From positions 1 to 6,633 of the forward strand of contig JBEVKV010000509.1 in assembly GCA_040509515.1 (NCBI GenBank): a DNA stretch of 6,633 nucleotides, given 5' to 3'. Under the pieces are notes generated by a model that saw only the letters and a program-made list of their open reading frames with translations, searched no databases and was not told the origin of the DNA. A program made the translations under genes and the position numbers. This document shows, piece by piece, positions 1-5,647 of this stretch; within the stretch, counting starts at the first letter, position 1, and each line of letters begins with the position of its first letter. This DNA is from QHXN01 sp040509515. Its GTDB lineage: Bacteria; Acidobacteriota; Blastocatellia; Pyrinomonadales; Pyrinomonadaceae.

Positions 1-30
1 GGCCGGGTCTTCGGCGCGCGGCCGGCGCGT

Positions 31-279
31 CTAGAATACCGGCGAGCCGCCGCCGCCCAGACAACAGGCGCGTGCGCACCGTGCGTTCGCGCGCGCGCAC
101 GCGACGTGACAAGCGTTCTGCGACGCGGGCGGCTCGTACTGACAGGCGTCGTCGCATGCCAGCATCTCATAGCCGCAGCCGCAGTCGTCGCCCGAGCAGG
201 CGCGTACGCTGTCCGTCGTCGAGACCGACACCAACAGAGTCAACAGCAGGAGCAGCAGCAAGAGTTTCTTTCTCAACAT
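31..279 (-). CDS. Small secreted Cys-rich peptide, copy A
   Basis: I do not recognise a named family. The 82-residue product starts MLRKK, followed by eight leucines and T-L-L-V-S-V-S, a compact Sec signal peptide. V25-R26-A27 before C28 fits signal peptidase I cleavage, giving a mature peptide of about 55 residues. Cysteines are C28, C33, C35, C42, C46, C57, C61, C68, C72 and C73: ten, compatible with five disulfides. C42/C46, C57/C61 and C68/C72 are CxxxC pairs like those that staple helical hairpins. The tail is Gly-rich and ends SPVF. The start at 279 is chosen because AAGGAG lies 7 nt upstream and because it matches copy B; the frame stays open upstream to 633, but only across the antisense of copy B. 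The gene lies 95 bp downstream of copy B and is probably co-transcribed with it. Export is well supported; the function (structural, antimicrobial or toxin-like) is unknown. Confidence 0.8.
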   Translation of the reverse strand: MLRKKLLLLLLLLTLLVSVSTTDSVRACSGDDCGCGYEMLACDDACQYEPPASQNACHVACARANARCARACCLGGGGSPVF

Positions 280-374
280 GGATATTCTCCTTTGCAGGTC
301 GAACCGTGGTTGACGCGGGCGGACGGTGCGGACTCTCATCCGCCCCGATTCAAACGGACGCGCGGCCGGCGCGT

Positions 375-626
375 CTAAAACACCAGCGGGCCGCCGCCGC
401 CGCCGGAACAACAGGCTCGTGCGCATTGAACCGACGCGCTGATACAGCCGTGTCGACACGCCTGCTGGTATTGCGGCGGCTCGAACTGGCAGTCGTATTG
501 GCATATCTGCGCGTCGATGCCGCAGTCGCAGTTGTCGCCCGAGCAGGCGCGTGCGTTCTCGGTCGTCGAGACCGACACCAGCAACGTCAACAGGAGGAGC
601 AGCAGCAGGAGTTTCTTTCTCAACAT
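375..626 (-). CDS. Small secreted Cys-rich peptide, copy B
   Basis: This 83-residue paralogue of the neighbouring copy A has an identical first 22 residues (MLRKK, eight Leu, TLLVSVSTT). About half of positions 28-73 match, and all ten cysteines fall at the same residue numbers: 28, 33, 35, 42, 46, 57, 61, 68, 72 and 73. A25-R26-A27 is a textbook signal peptidase I site; the residues before C28 do not form a lipobox, so a free secreted peptide is favoured over a lipoprotein. Blocks shared with copy A include CSGD, EPP, CARACC and the Gly run near the C-terminus. AAGGAG lies 8 nt upstream of the ATG. It is the first gene of the pair in transcription order. No modification, transport or immunity gene is visible nearby, so a bacteriocin role is not supported from context. 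Function unknown. Confidence 0.82.
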   Translation of the reverse strand: MLRKKLLLLLLLLTLLVSVSTTENARACSGDNCDCGIDAQICQYDCQFEPPQYQQACRHGCISASVQCARACCSGGGGGPLVF

Positions 627-1010
627 GGGTCATTCTCCTTCGTAGGGTAAGGGCGGAGTTGACGTGTGAGCGGTGCGCGAATCGGAACCCCGTGGGCGTG
701 GGATTCCGCCGAGGCGTGACGGGCCGCAGACTTCTTTAAGAGACTCGGGGGACGGCGGTCGTGCCCGGCCCGCGAGTCTCGGAAATCGTACGAACATCCG
801 AACTGTTCGGCGCACACTCTTCGTCGCGGGGAGACGGTCGGAGCCTCAATCTACTCGCGCCGCCGCGCGCCGTGAACACTCTTGTGCCGAGCCGGACGCG
901 GCTCGTGATGAGTCGGACTCTTCGTTGACGGGATGGTTCGGGGCCGCTGACGTTCGGCGCGCGGAGGGTGTAAAATCGCGTGTGTATATGCTCTCTTACA
1001 TTCTTAAAGG
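627..1010. other. Non-coding spacer between the peptide genes and fumC
   Basis: No convincing gene is present: the open frames here are arginine/proline-rich, lack a ribosome binding site and look like GC-rich chance frames. The spacer should hold divergent promoters for the peptide pair (leftward) and fumC (rightward). Two inverted repeats are visible: a small imperfect one at 683-708 (CGGAA/TTCCG plus CCC/GGG), and a perfect 8-bp pair, GAGACTCG at 740-747 and CGAGTCTC at 773-780, with a 25-nt loop that can add GGG/CCC pairing. Neither is followed by a T-run. Their role, as 5' leader structures or operators, is unknown. Confidence 0.55.
947..976 (+). promoter_or_regulatory. Probable sigma-70-type promoter for fumC
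   Basis: CTGACG at 947-952 serves as a -35 and TAAAAT at 971-976 as a -10 (5 of 6 to consensus), separated by 18 bp. Transcription would start near 983, giving a leader of about 40 nt before the fumC start. It is the most AT-rich patch of an otherwise GC-rich spacer. The assignment rests on motif match only. Confidence 0.4.
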
Positions 1011-1022
1011 ATGAATCCTTCG

Positions 1023-2435
1023 ATGACTAAAGAAGCGACGGAGACGAAGGCGGCGGACACGCGAGTCGAGTCGGACTCGATGGGCGAGGTGGAGGTGCGC
1101 GCGGACAGGTATTGGGGGGCGCAGACCGAGCGCTCGCTGCACCACTTCGACATCGGTTTCGACGTGATGCCGAGGGAGATGGTGCGCGCGCTCGGCATCC
1201 TCAAGAAAGCCGCGGCGCTGGTCAACGAGGAGTTGGGGAAGCTGCCCGCGGACAAGGCGCGTTTGATAGAGCGCGCGGCCGACGAGGTCATCGAGGGGAA
1301 GCTGGACGAGCACTTCCCGCTGCGCGTGTGGCAGACGGGCTCGGGGACGCAGACGAACATGAACGCCAACGAGGTCATCTCGAACCGCGCCATTGAGATG
1401 GCGGGCGGCGAGATGGGCAGTAAAAAACCCGTCCACCCGAACGACCACGTCAACATGTCGCAGTCGTCGAACGACACCTTCCCCACGGCCATGCACATCG
1501 CCTCGGCCGAGCAGATGCGAAAGCTCATCCGCGAGGTCGGGCGGCTGCGCGACGCCATCGACGCCAAGGCGCGCGAGTTCGCCGACGTGGTCAAGATCGG
1601 GCGCACGCACTTGCAGGACGCGACGCCGCTGACCGTCGGGCAGGAGTTCGGCGGGTGGGCCTCGCTGCTTGAGCGCGACATCGAGCGCCTCGAAGCGGTG
1701 ATGCCCGGCCTCTACGACCTCGCCATCGGCGGGACGGCCGTGGGCACGGGTCTCAACTCGCACCCCGAGTTCGCCGAACGCGCGGCGGCGAAGATAGCCG
1801 AGCTGACCGGGCTCCCCTTCAAGCCGCACCCGAACAAGTTCGCGGCGCTCTCGGCGCACGACGAGATGGTGTTTGCGAGCGGCGCTCTGAAGACGCTCGC
1901 CGCGTCGCTGATGAAGATCGCGAACGACATACGCTGGCTCGGGTCGGGGCCGCGCGCCGGGATAGGCGAGCTGGTGCTCCCCGAGAACGAGCCGGGGTCG
2001 TCCATCATGCCGGGGAAGGTCAACCCGACGCAGTCGGAGGCGATGACGATGGTCGCCGTGCAGGTGATGGGCAACGACGCCGCCATCGGGTTCGCGGGCT
2101 CGCAGGGCAACTTCGAGCTGAACGTCTTCAACCCCGTGATGGTTCACAACCTGCTCCACTCGATACGGCTGCTCAAGGACGCCTGCCGCGGCTTCGTGGA
2201 CTTCTGCGTCGAGGGGCTGGAGCTGAACCGCGCGCGCATCGAAGAGAACCTGCGGCAGTCGCTGATGCTCGTCACGGCGCTGAACCCGCACATCGGTTAC
2301 GACAACGCGGCGAAGATAGCCAAGCACGCGCACAAGAAGGGCGGCACGCTGCGCGAGGCGGCCGTAGAACTCGGCCTGCTCACGCCCGAGCAGTTCGACG
2401 AGTACGTCAAGCCCGAGGAGATGACCCACCCGTAA
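1023..2435 (+). CDS. fumC: Class II fumarate hydratase (fumarase C)
   Basis: Reversibly hydrates fumarate to L-malate in the TCA cycle, in the cytoplasm as a homotetramer without an iron-sulfur cluster. The 470-residue product is close to the 467 of E. coli FumC. Family blocks appear in order: DSMGEVEV and WGAQT near the N-terminus, GSGTQTNMNANEV, SSNDTFPTAMH, GRTHLQDATPLT with the catalytic-site His at 196 (E. coli H188), and the signature GSSIMPGKVN at 325-334, whose first Ser (326) equals catalytic Ser318 of E. coli. K332 and N334 of the signature are also kept. An in-frame ATG at 1011 abuts the AAAGG at 1006-1010 and so is too close; from the ATG at 1023 the AGGA (1008-1011) is 11 nt upstream, so 1023 is preferred, adding 4 fewer residues. 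The related aspartase is less likely given the length and the fumarase-type motif context. It is followed by its own hairpin, so probably monocistronic. Confidence 0.97.
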   Translation: MTKEATETKAADTRVESDSMGEVEVRADRYWGAQTERSLHHFDIGFDVMPREMVRALGILKKAAALVNEELGKLPADKARLIERAADEVIEGKLDEHFPLRVWQTGSGTQTNMNANEVISNRAIEMAGGEMGSKKPVHPNDHVNMSQSSNDTFPTAMHIASAEQMRKLIREVGRLRDAIDAKAREFADVVKIGRTHLQDATPLTVGQEFGGWASLLERDIERLEAVMPGLYDLAIGGTAVGTGLNSHPEFAERAAAKIAELTGLPFKPHPNKFAALSAHDEMVFASGALKTLAASLMKIANDIRWLGSGPRAGIGELVLPENEPGSSIMPGKVNPTQSEAMTMVAVQVMGNDAAIGFAGSQGNFELNVFNPVMVHNLLHSIRLLKDACRGFVDFCVEGLELNRARIEENLRQSLMLVTALNPHIGYDNAAKIAKHAHKKGGTLREAAVELGLLTPEQFDEYVKPEEMTHP

Positions 2436-2456
2436 TACCGGCGAATCGGAGCCGCC

Positions 2457-2494
2457 CGCCGCCCCGGGATTTATTACAAACTCCCGGGGCGGCG
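2457..2494 (+). terminator. Hairpin after fumC, probable terminator
   Basis: Perfect 13-bp inverted repeat, CGCCGCCCCGGGA at 2457-2469 and its complement at 2482-2494, with a 12-nt AT-rich loop. It begins 21 nt after the fumC stop codon. The stem is very GC-rich, but the downstream bases (TTCGCATCTA) are only weakly T-rich, so termination efficiency is uncertain. It differs in design from the heptad-repeat hairpins in the later spacers. Confidence 0.65.
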
Positions 2495-2535
2495 TTCGCA
2501 TCTAAATGGCGGCCCGGGAAAGCAGGCGGCGGCGC

Positions 2536-2565
2536 TTGCGGGTCGTCGGTTTGAAAGCTTATATT
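2536..2565 (+). promoter_or_regulatory. Possible nadA promoter
   Basis: TATATT at 2560-2565 is a fair -10, with a weak -35 (TTGCGG, 2536-2541) 18 bp upstream. It sits in the only AT-rich patch between the fumC terminator and nadA. The leader would be about 40 nt. No recognised riboswitch or operator is seen. Weak, motif-only evidence. Confidence 0.25.
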
Positions 2566-2613
2566 TCGCGTTTCGCGCAGGCGGCGGCGGAAAGAACCGA
2601 GAGGGCTTAAAAG

Positions 2614-3744
2614 ATGACCACGGCTGTCGAGACTCTTGAAGTGCAGGATTTGGCGAAGGCGCCGGCGCTCGAAGACTACTTCGGGCAGTCGGAGGCCGAG
2701 CTTTTCGAGCGCATCGAGGCGGCGCGCCGGCGTTTGGGCTCGCGCCTCGTCATCCTCGGCCACCACTACCAGCGCGACGACGTGGTCTGCCACGCGGACT
2801 ACATGGGCGACTCTTTCAAGCTCGCCAAGCTCGCGGCCGAGCGCCCCGAGGTCGACTTCGTCGTCTTCTGCGGCGTCCACTTCATGGCCGAGTCGGCCGA
2901 CATCCTCAAGCCCGGCGACCAGAAGGTGATTTTGCCAGACCTCGGCGCGGGCTGCTCGATGGCCGACATGGCGACGGCCGAGCAGGTCGAAGACGCGTGG
3001 GAGCAGTTGGGCGCGCTCGGGCTGCTCGACGAGTTCAAGGTCGCGCCCGTCACCTACATGAACTCTTCGGCCGCCATCAAAGCCTTCTGCGGCGAGCACG
3101 GCGGCGTCGTCTGCACTTCGTCAAACGCCATCCCGCTCTTCGACAAGTATCTGAAGGAGGCCGACAAGCTCTTCTTCTTCCCTGACCAGCACCTGGGTCG
3201 CAACACCGGCGTCAAGTTCGGCATCCCGCTCGACGAGATGGCGCTGTGGGATCCGAACAAGGAGCTTGGAGGCAACACCCCCGAACAGCTCCGCAAGGCG
3301 AGGCTCATTCTCTGGAAGGGTCACTGCTCCGTGCACGGCCGCTTCCGCCCGTGGCACGTCGATTCGATTCGCAAAGAGGTGCCGGGCATCAAGGTGCTCG
3401 TCCACCCGGAGTGCGAGCGCGAGGTCGTCGAGAAGTCCGATTTGAACGGCTCGACCGAGTTCATCATCAAGGCCATCGAGGGGTCGCCCGCCGGGTCGAA
3501 GTGGGCGGTCGGCACGGAGGTCAACCTCGTCACGCGTCTGGCCGCGCAGCACCCGGACAAGGAGATTCGCCTGCTCGCGCCCGACCTCTGCATGTGCGCC
3601 ACGATGTACCGCATCGCGCCGCAGAATCTCGCGTGGGTGCTCGACTCGCTGGTCGCCGGCCGCGTCGTCAACCAGATCACCGTGGACGAGGAGACCGCCC
3701 GCTGGGCGCGCGTCGCCCTCGACCGCATGCTTGCAATCAAGTAA
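2614..3744 (+). CDS. nadA: Quinolinate synthase A
   Basis: Condenses iminoaspartate (made by NadB) with dihydroxyacetone phosphate to quinolinate, the first dedicated ring of de novo NAD synthesis; it is cytoplasmic and uses a [4Fe-4S] cluster held by three cysteines. The 376-residue length fits the longer, B. subtilis-like form. Visible family blocks are GHHYQRDDVV (49-58), ADYMGDSFKLAK (61-72), FCGVHFMAESADIL (85-98), GCSMADM (113-119), YMNSSAAIKA, CTSSNA, FFPDQHLGRN, WKGHCSVHGRF and HPECE. Likely cluster ligands are C114 (GCSMA), C238 (GHCSVH) and C328 or C326 in the DLCMCATM segment; the spacing matches the B. subtilis ligand set. A GAGGG Shine-Dalgarno at 2601-2605 lies 8 nt before the ATG. 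It is followed by a heptad-repeat hairpin and the ferredoxin gene. nadB and nadC are not in the window. Confidence 0.97.
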   Translation: MTTAVETLEVQDLAKAPALEDYFGQSEAELFERIEAARRRLGSRLVILGHHYQRDDVVCHADYMGDSFKLAKLAAERPEVDFVVFCGVHFMAESADILKPGDQKVILPDLGAGCSMADMATAEQVEDAWEQLGALGLLDEFKVAPVTYMNSSAAIKAFCGEHGGVVCTSSNAIPLFDKYLKEADKLFFFPDQHLGRNTGVKFGIPLDEMALWDPNKELGGNTPEQLRKARLILWKGHCSVHGRFRPWHVDSIRKEVPGIKVLVHPECEREVVEKSDLNGSTEFIIKAIEGSPAGSKWAVGTEVNLVTRLAAQHPDKEIRLLAPDLCMCATMYRIAPQNLAWVLDSLVAGRVVNQITVDEETARWARVALDRMLAIK

Positions 3745-3747
3745 CAA

Positions 3748-3823
3748 GTGATGAGTGATAAGAAAAGGCAAGACGCCTCTTTCTCTTATTCAACTCTTAT
3801 CACTCATCACTCATCACCCTCTT
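3748..3823 (+). repeat. Heptad-repeat hairpin between nadA and the ferredoxin
   Basis: The left arm GTGATGAGTGATAAG (3748-3762) and its perfect 15-nt complement (3796-3810) flank a 33-nt loop that holds a small inner stem, AGGC (3766-3769) / GCCT (3775-3778). The sequence is tiled in sevens: GTGATGA, GTGATAA, GAAAAGG on the left; CTTATCA, CTCATCA, CTCATCA, CCCTCTT on the right, the last heptad ending exactly at the base before the ferredoxin ATG. It starts 3 nt after the nadA stop codon. A CTTATT at 3785-3790 offers a second partner for the GATAAG, so an alternative fold is possible. It may act as terminator, attenuator or RNA-stability element; this is inferred. Confidence 0.85.
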
Positions 3824-4057
3824 ATGGCTGACGCGAACGACCGCGTGCCCGAGAACGTGCCGGGCACTTATTACGTGGACACGAACTGCATCGACTGCGA
3901 CGTGTGCCGCGACACCTCACCCGACAACTTCACGCGCGCCGACGCGGGCGGCTACTCCTTCGTGTTCAAACAGCCCCAATCCGACGCCGAGCGCGCCCTC
4001 TGCGAAGAGGCGCTCCTCGCCTGCCCCGTCGAAGCCATCGGCAACGACGGCGAGTGA
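3824..4057 (+). CDS. Small single-cluster [4Fe-4S] ferredoxin
   Basis: A 77-residue acidic cytoplasmic electron carrier. C22-x2-C25-x2-C28 followed by C67-P is the ligand pattern of a one-cluster ferredoxin, in which the usual second CxxCxxCxxxCP half is lost; the length between C28 and C67 fits that class. One extra cysteine, C60, sits seven residues before C67 and might form a disulfide or be free. The middle (YSFVFKQPQSDAE) is characteristic of such single-cluster ferredoxins. The redox partner is unknown; the neighbours nadA and the Rieske gene also encode Fe-S proteins, which is only suggestive. The ATG at 3824 is preferred over an in-frame GTG at 3755, which would translate the hairpin into a non-conserved peptide. 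There is no Shine-Dalgarno: the 20 bases upstream are almost all pyrimidine and belong to the repeat. The TGA stop lies inside the next repeat. Confidence 0.9.
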   Translation: MADANDRVPENVPGTYYVDTNCIDCDVCRDTSPDNFTRADAGGYSFVFKQPQSDAERALCEEALLACPVEAIGNDGE

Positions 4058-4134
4058 AAAGTGATGAGTGATAAGAAAGACGGCGGGCCTCGCCCTCTTC
4101 TTATCACTCATCACTTTTCACTTTTCACTCATCA
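4054..4134. terminator. Heptad-repeat hairpin between convergent genes, probable bidirectional terminator
   Basis: A perfect 24-bp inverted repeat (4054-4077 with 4098-4121) encloses a 20-nt loop that contains a further GGCG/CGCC stem (4082-4085, 4091-4094). It is tiled in sevens: GTGAAAA, GTGATGA, GTGATAA, GAAAGAC on the left; CTTATCA, CTCATCA, CTTTTCA, CTTTTCA, CTCATCA on the right from 4100 to 4134. The left arm contains the ferredoxin stop (TGA, 4055-4057); the right run ends exactly where the Rieske stop codon (4135-4137, minus) begins. Both transcripts therefore run straight from the stop codon into the structure, which fits shared termination or 3'-end protection. No classic U-run follows. 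Confidence 0.85.
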
Positions 4135-4491
4135 CTAAACTCTTATCTTGATCCACCCGTCTTCGACGACGACCTCGTAGGTCTCGACGGGTTCGGAGGG
4201 TCGGTTGACGCACGCGCCGGAGCGCACGTCGAAGCGCCAGCCGTGCCAGTCGCACTCGACCGCGTGTCCGTGAAGCTGGCCGTCGGCGAGCGGCGCGCCC
4301 TTGTGCGGGCAGAAGTTCTCGACGGCGTAGAAGCGCCCGCCGATGCGGTAGAGCGCCAGCTCCTTGCCGCCGTGCAGCTCGACCGTCGCGCCGCGCCCTT
4401 CGGGAAGGTCTTCGACGCGCCCGACGGTGACGAGCTTTCCCTCGCGCGCGGGAGTTTTCGGGTTCGAGAATCTGCGTCCTGACGGCTGCAT
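4135..4491 (-). CDS. Rieske-type [2Fe-2S] ferredoxin-like protein
   Basis: A small soluble Rieske protein of 118 residues from the ATG at 4491. The two ligand boxes are CPH (C61, H63) and CDWH (C80, H83), with 16 residues between H63 and C80, and the following GWRFD is typical of the ring-dioxygenase ferredoxin / NirD-like group. There is no signal peptide or membrane segment, so a cytoplasmic electron carrier or an assimilatory reductase/dioxygenase component is likely; no partner oxygenase or reductase is present in the window, so the substrate is unknown. Start choice is uncertain: GGAAG is only 2 nt before the ATG at 4491, while GTG (4500) and TTG (4512) in the same frame add 3 or 7 residues, and an AGGA lies farther up. 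The gene converges on the ferredoxin, and its last codons run into heptad-like sequence (CTTATCT at 4142-4148 on the plus strand). Confidence 0.92.
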   Translation of the reverse strand: MQPSGRRFSNPKTPAREGKLVTVGRVEDLPEGRGATVELHGGKELALYRIGGRFYAVENFCPHKGAPLADGQLHGHAVECDWHGWRFDVRSGACVNRPSEPVETYEVVVEDGWIKIRV

Positions 4492-4658
4492 AACTTCCAC
4501 GCATCCTAGCAAAACGCCCGCGCGCGCACCAACCGCCCCGCCCCGGCGCGCAAGTTCGCGCCCCCCGCGCGTTCAAAGCAGGTGTAGGAGGCTCTCCCTT
4601 TTTCAACTAGAATCCTCTCCCGTGCGAACGTCTTTAATTTAGAGGGGGAAAAGCAATC

Positions 4659-5429
4659 ATGAGGAGAAGTCTGTCGTTGGTTCACTTCGCGATGTTGGCG
4701 CTCGCGCTCTGCTTCGGGGCGCGCGACGCTGCGGCGCAGGGCTCTGTGGCGACGCCGGGCGGGCAGCCGGCGGCGGCGCGCGCGCTGACGCGCGTCGTCG
4801 TCTCGGGTAACGCGGTCGTGCAGGCCGAGCCCGACACGGCCGTCGTCACGCTGGCCGTCGTCACGCAGAACGCGAACGCCTCGGAGGCGCAGGCAGAGAA
4901 CGCCTCGAAGACCGACGCGGTGGTGCGCGCCGTCCGCGCCGCCGCCGGACAGGGCGCGGAGGTCAGGACGAGCGGCTACAGCCTACAGCCGCAGTACGCC
5001 TACAAGGAGGGCGCGCCGCCGACCATCACGAGCTACATCGCGCGCAACGCCGTCACCGTGACGATGGGCGAGCTGGCGCGCGTCGGGCGCGTCATCGACG
5101 CCGCCTCGGCCGCGGGCGCGAACAGCGTGGACGGCCTCGCCTTCACGCTCCGGCGCGACGAGCAGGCGCGCGAGCGCGCTCTCACAGAGGCGACGCGCGA
5201 GGCCGCCGCCAAGGCGCGCGTCATCGCGCAGACGCTCGGCGGGCGCGTCGTCCGCGTCGTCGAAGTGCAGGAGGCGGGCACCTTCCGCCCGCCCGTCCCG
5301 CGCAACGAATACGATACGGCTCAGGTCGCGTCGATGAAACAGGCGAACGTCGCCACGCCCATCGAATCCGGCACGCTCGAAATCCGCGCCGAAGTCCAGC
5401 TCGTCGCGGAGGTCGAAGTCAGAGAATAA
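4659..5429 (+). CDS. Exported SIMPL-domain (DUF541) protein
   Basis: A 256-residue protein with an N-terminal signal peptide: MRRS, a hydrophobic stretch at about 5-20 and the AAA/QG site giving cleavage after A26. The cysteine at 18 has Leu before it, so it is not a lipobox. The rest (about 43-254) matches the SIMPL family: it opens with RVVVSGNAVVQAEPDTAVVTL, followed by the long helix rich in Ala/Glu/Lys (residues about 70-95), then TSGYSLQPQYAY, ITSYIARNAVTVT, GRVIDAASAAGANSVDGLAF, the REAAAKARVIAQTLGG helix, and the closing IESGTLEIRAEVQLVAEV. Members are periplasmic or outer-membrane proteins (such as E. coli YggE, linked to oxidative stress) whose biochemical role is not settled. A GAGGGGG Shine-Dalgarno at 4642-4648 lies 10 nt before the ATG. 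It stands divergent to the Rieske gene and is followed by a purine-rich repeat. Confidence 0.93.
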   Translation: MRRSLSLVHFAMLALALCFGARDAAAQGSVATPGGQPAAARALTRVVVSGNAVVQAEPDTAVVTLAVVTQNANASEAQAENASKTDAVVRAVRAAAGQGAEVRTSGYSLQPQYAYKEGAPPTITSYIARNAVTVTMGELARVGRVIDAASAAGANSVDGLAFTLRRDEQARERALTEATREAAAKARVIAQTLGGRVVRVVEVQEAGTFRPPVPRNEYDTAQVASMKQANVATPIESGTLEIRAEVQLVAEVEVRE

Positions 5430-5431
5430 GC

Positions 5432-5540
5432 GGGGGAAGGGGGAAGGGGTAAAGGGCAAGGAAGAAGGCGGGCGCGCCTCTCCCCTTGCCCCTTCCCCTT
5501 GACCCTTGACCCTTTCACTTTCCCCCTTCACCCTTCCCCC
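5432..5540 (+). repeat. Heptad-repeat purine/pyrimidine element after the SIMPL gene
   Basis: The purine arm reads in sevens from 5433: GGGGAAG, GGGGAAG, GGGTAAA, GGGCAAG, GAAGAAG. It is followed by a GC core containing the palindrome GGCGCGCC (5471-5478), then a long pyrimidine arm to 5540 built from CCTTGCC, CCTTCCC, CTTGACC and CTTTCAC-like units. GGGCAAGG (5454-5461) pairs perfectly with CCTTGCCC (5484-5491); the rest pairs imperfectly and in several registers. It starts 2 nt after the stop codon. Same period and architecture as the other spacer hairpins but a different sequence. The purine/pyrimidine asymmetry could also allow triplex formation (inference). Confidence 0.75.
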
Positions 5541-5542
5541 TG

Positions 5543-5548
5543 TATAAT
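5543..5548 (+). promoter_or_regulatory. Perfect -10 box (TATAAT) upstream of the CBS gene
   Basis: TATAAT lies directly after the pyrimidine arm of the preceding repeat, with TG two bases upstream. No acceptable -35 is found at 16-18 bp, where the repeat sits. The leader would be about 93 nt. A 7-bp direct repeat, TCGACGT (5565-5571 and 5576-5582), spaced one helical turn apart, lies just downstream of the expected start and could be an operator. Confidence 0.45.
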
Positions 5549-5647
5549 CGGCCTCAAGTTCCCCTCGACGTAAATTCGACGTGACCCGGCCCGCGCCAAA
5601 GTGTGCGCGGGCGGCCGTCGGCGTCGGGGGTTTCGGGGAGGCTTCGG

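Larger units (their letters stand above)
15..640. repeat. Tandem duplication (about 345-bp unit) carrying two small Cys-rich peptide genes
   Basis: Two copies of one unit lie head to tail. The 19 bases just outside and including the stop codon (15-33 and 359-377) are identical. The signal-peptide regions ending at 279 and 626 are nearly identical, and both copies keep the AAGGAG ribosome binding site. The offset is 344 bp at the stop codons and 347 bp at the start codons, so there is a single 3-bp indel within the genes, near the 3' end. The middle of each unit, which encodes the mature peptide, has diverged much more than its flanks. The window begins just beyond the first copy, so more copies may lie to the left. 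Confidence 0.9.

Noticed and set aside
31..279. Lipoprotein reading of the Cys-rich peptides (Cys28 as the lipidated residue)
   Set aside because: The residues before C28 are VRA or ARA; Arg at -2 does not fit a lipobox, and A/V-x-A fits signal peptidase I.
31..633. A single 200-residue protein covering copy A plus an N-terminal extension
   Set aside because: The extension is the shifted-frame reading of copy B; the internal ATG at 279 has its own AAGGAG and a signal peptide identical to that of copy B.
740..780. 8-bp inverted repeat as an intrinsic terminator
   Set aside because: No T-run on either strand and no gene ending nearby; kept only as an unexplained structure.
673..1014. Possible 113-residue plus-strand gene before fumC
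   Set aside because: Arg-rich chance composition, no Shine-Dalgarno, and it overlaps the likely fumC promoter and start.
996..2501. Long 501-residue open frame antisense to fumC
   Set aside because: Arg/Leu/His-rich mirror of a GC-rich gene, no ribosome binding site, and fumC on the other strand has full family identity.
2496..2613. NAD+-I (nadA motif) riboswitch, known from Acidobacteriota upstream of nadA
   Set aside because: I looked for the conserved core as I remember it in the 118-nt leader and did not see it. A covariance-model search would be decisive; a hit would overturn this.
3755..3823. N-terminal extension of the ferredoxin from the GTG at 3755
   Set aside because: It would translate the hairpin arms; there is no Shine-Dalgarno and the added residues do not resemble the family.
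4983..5531. Minus-strand open frame antisense to the SIMPL gene
   Set aside because: It runs through the spacer repeat, is Arg/Asp-rich without a ribosome binding site, and lies opposite a well-supported gene.
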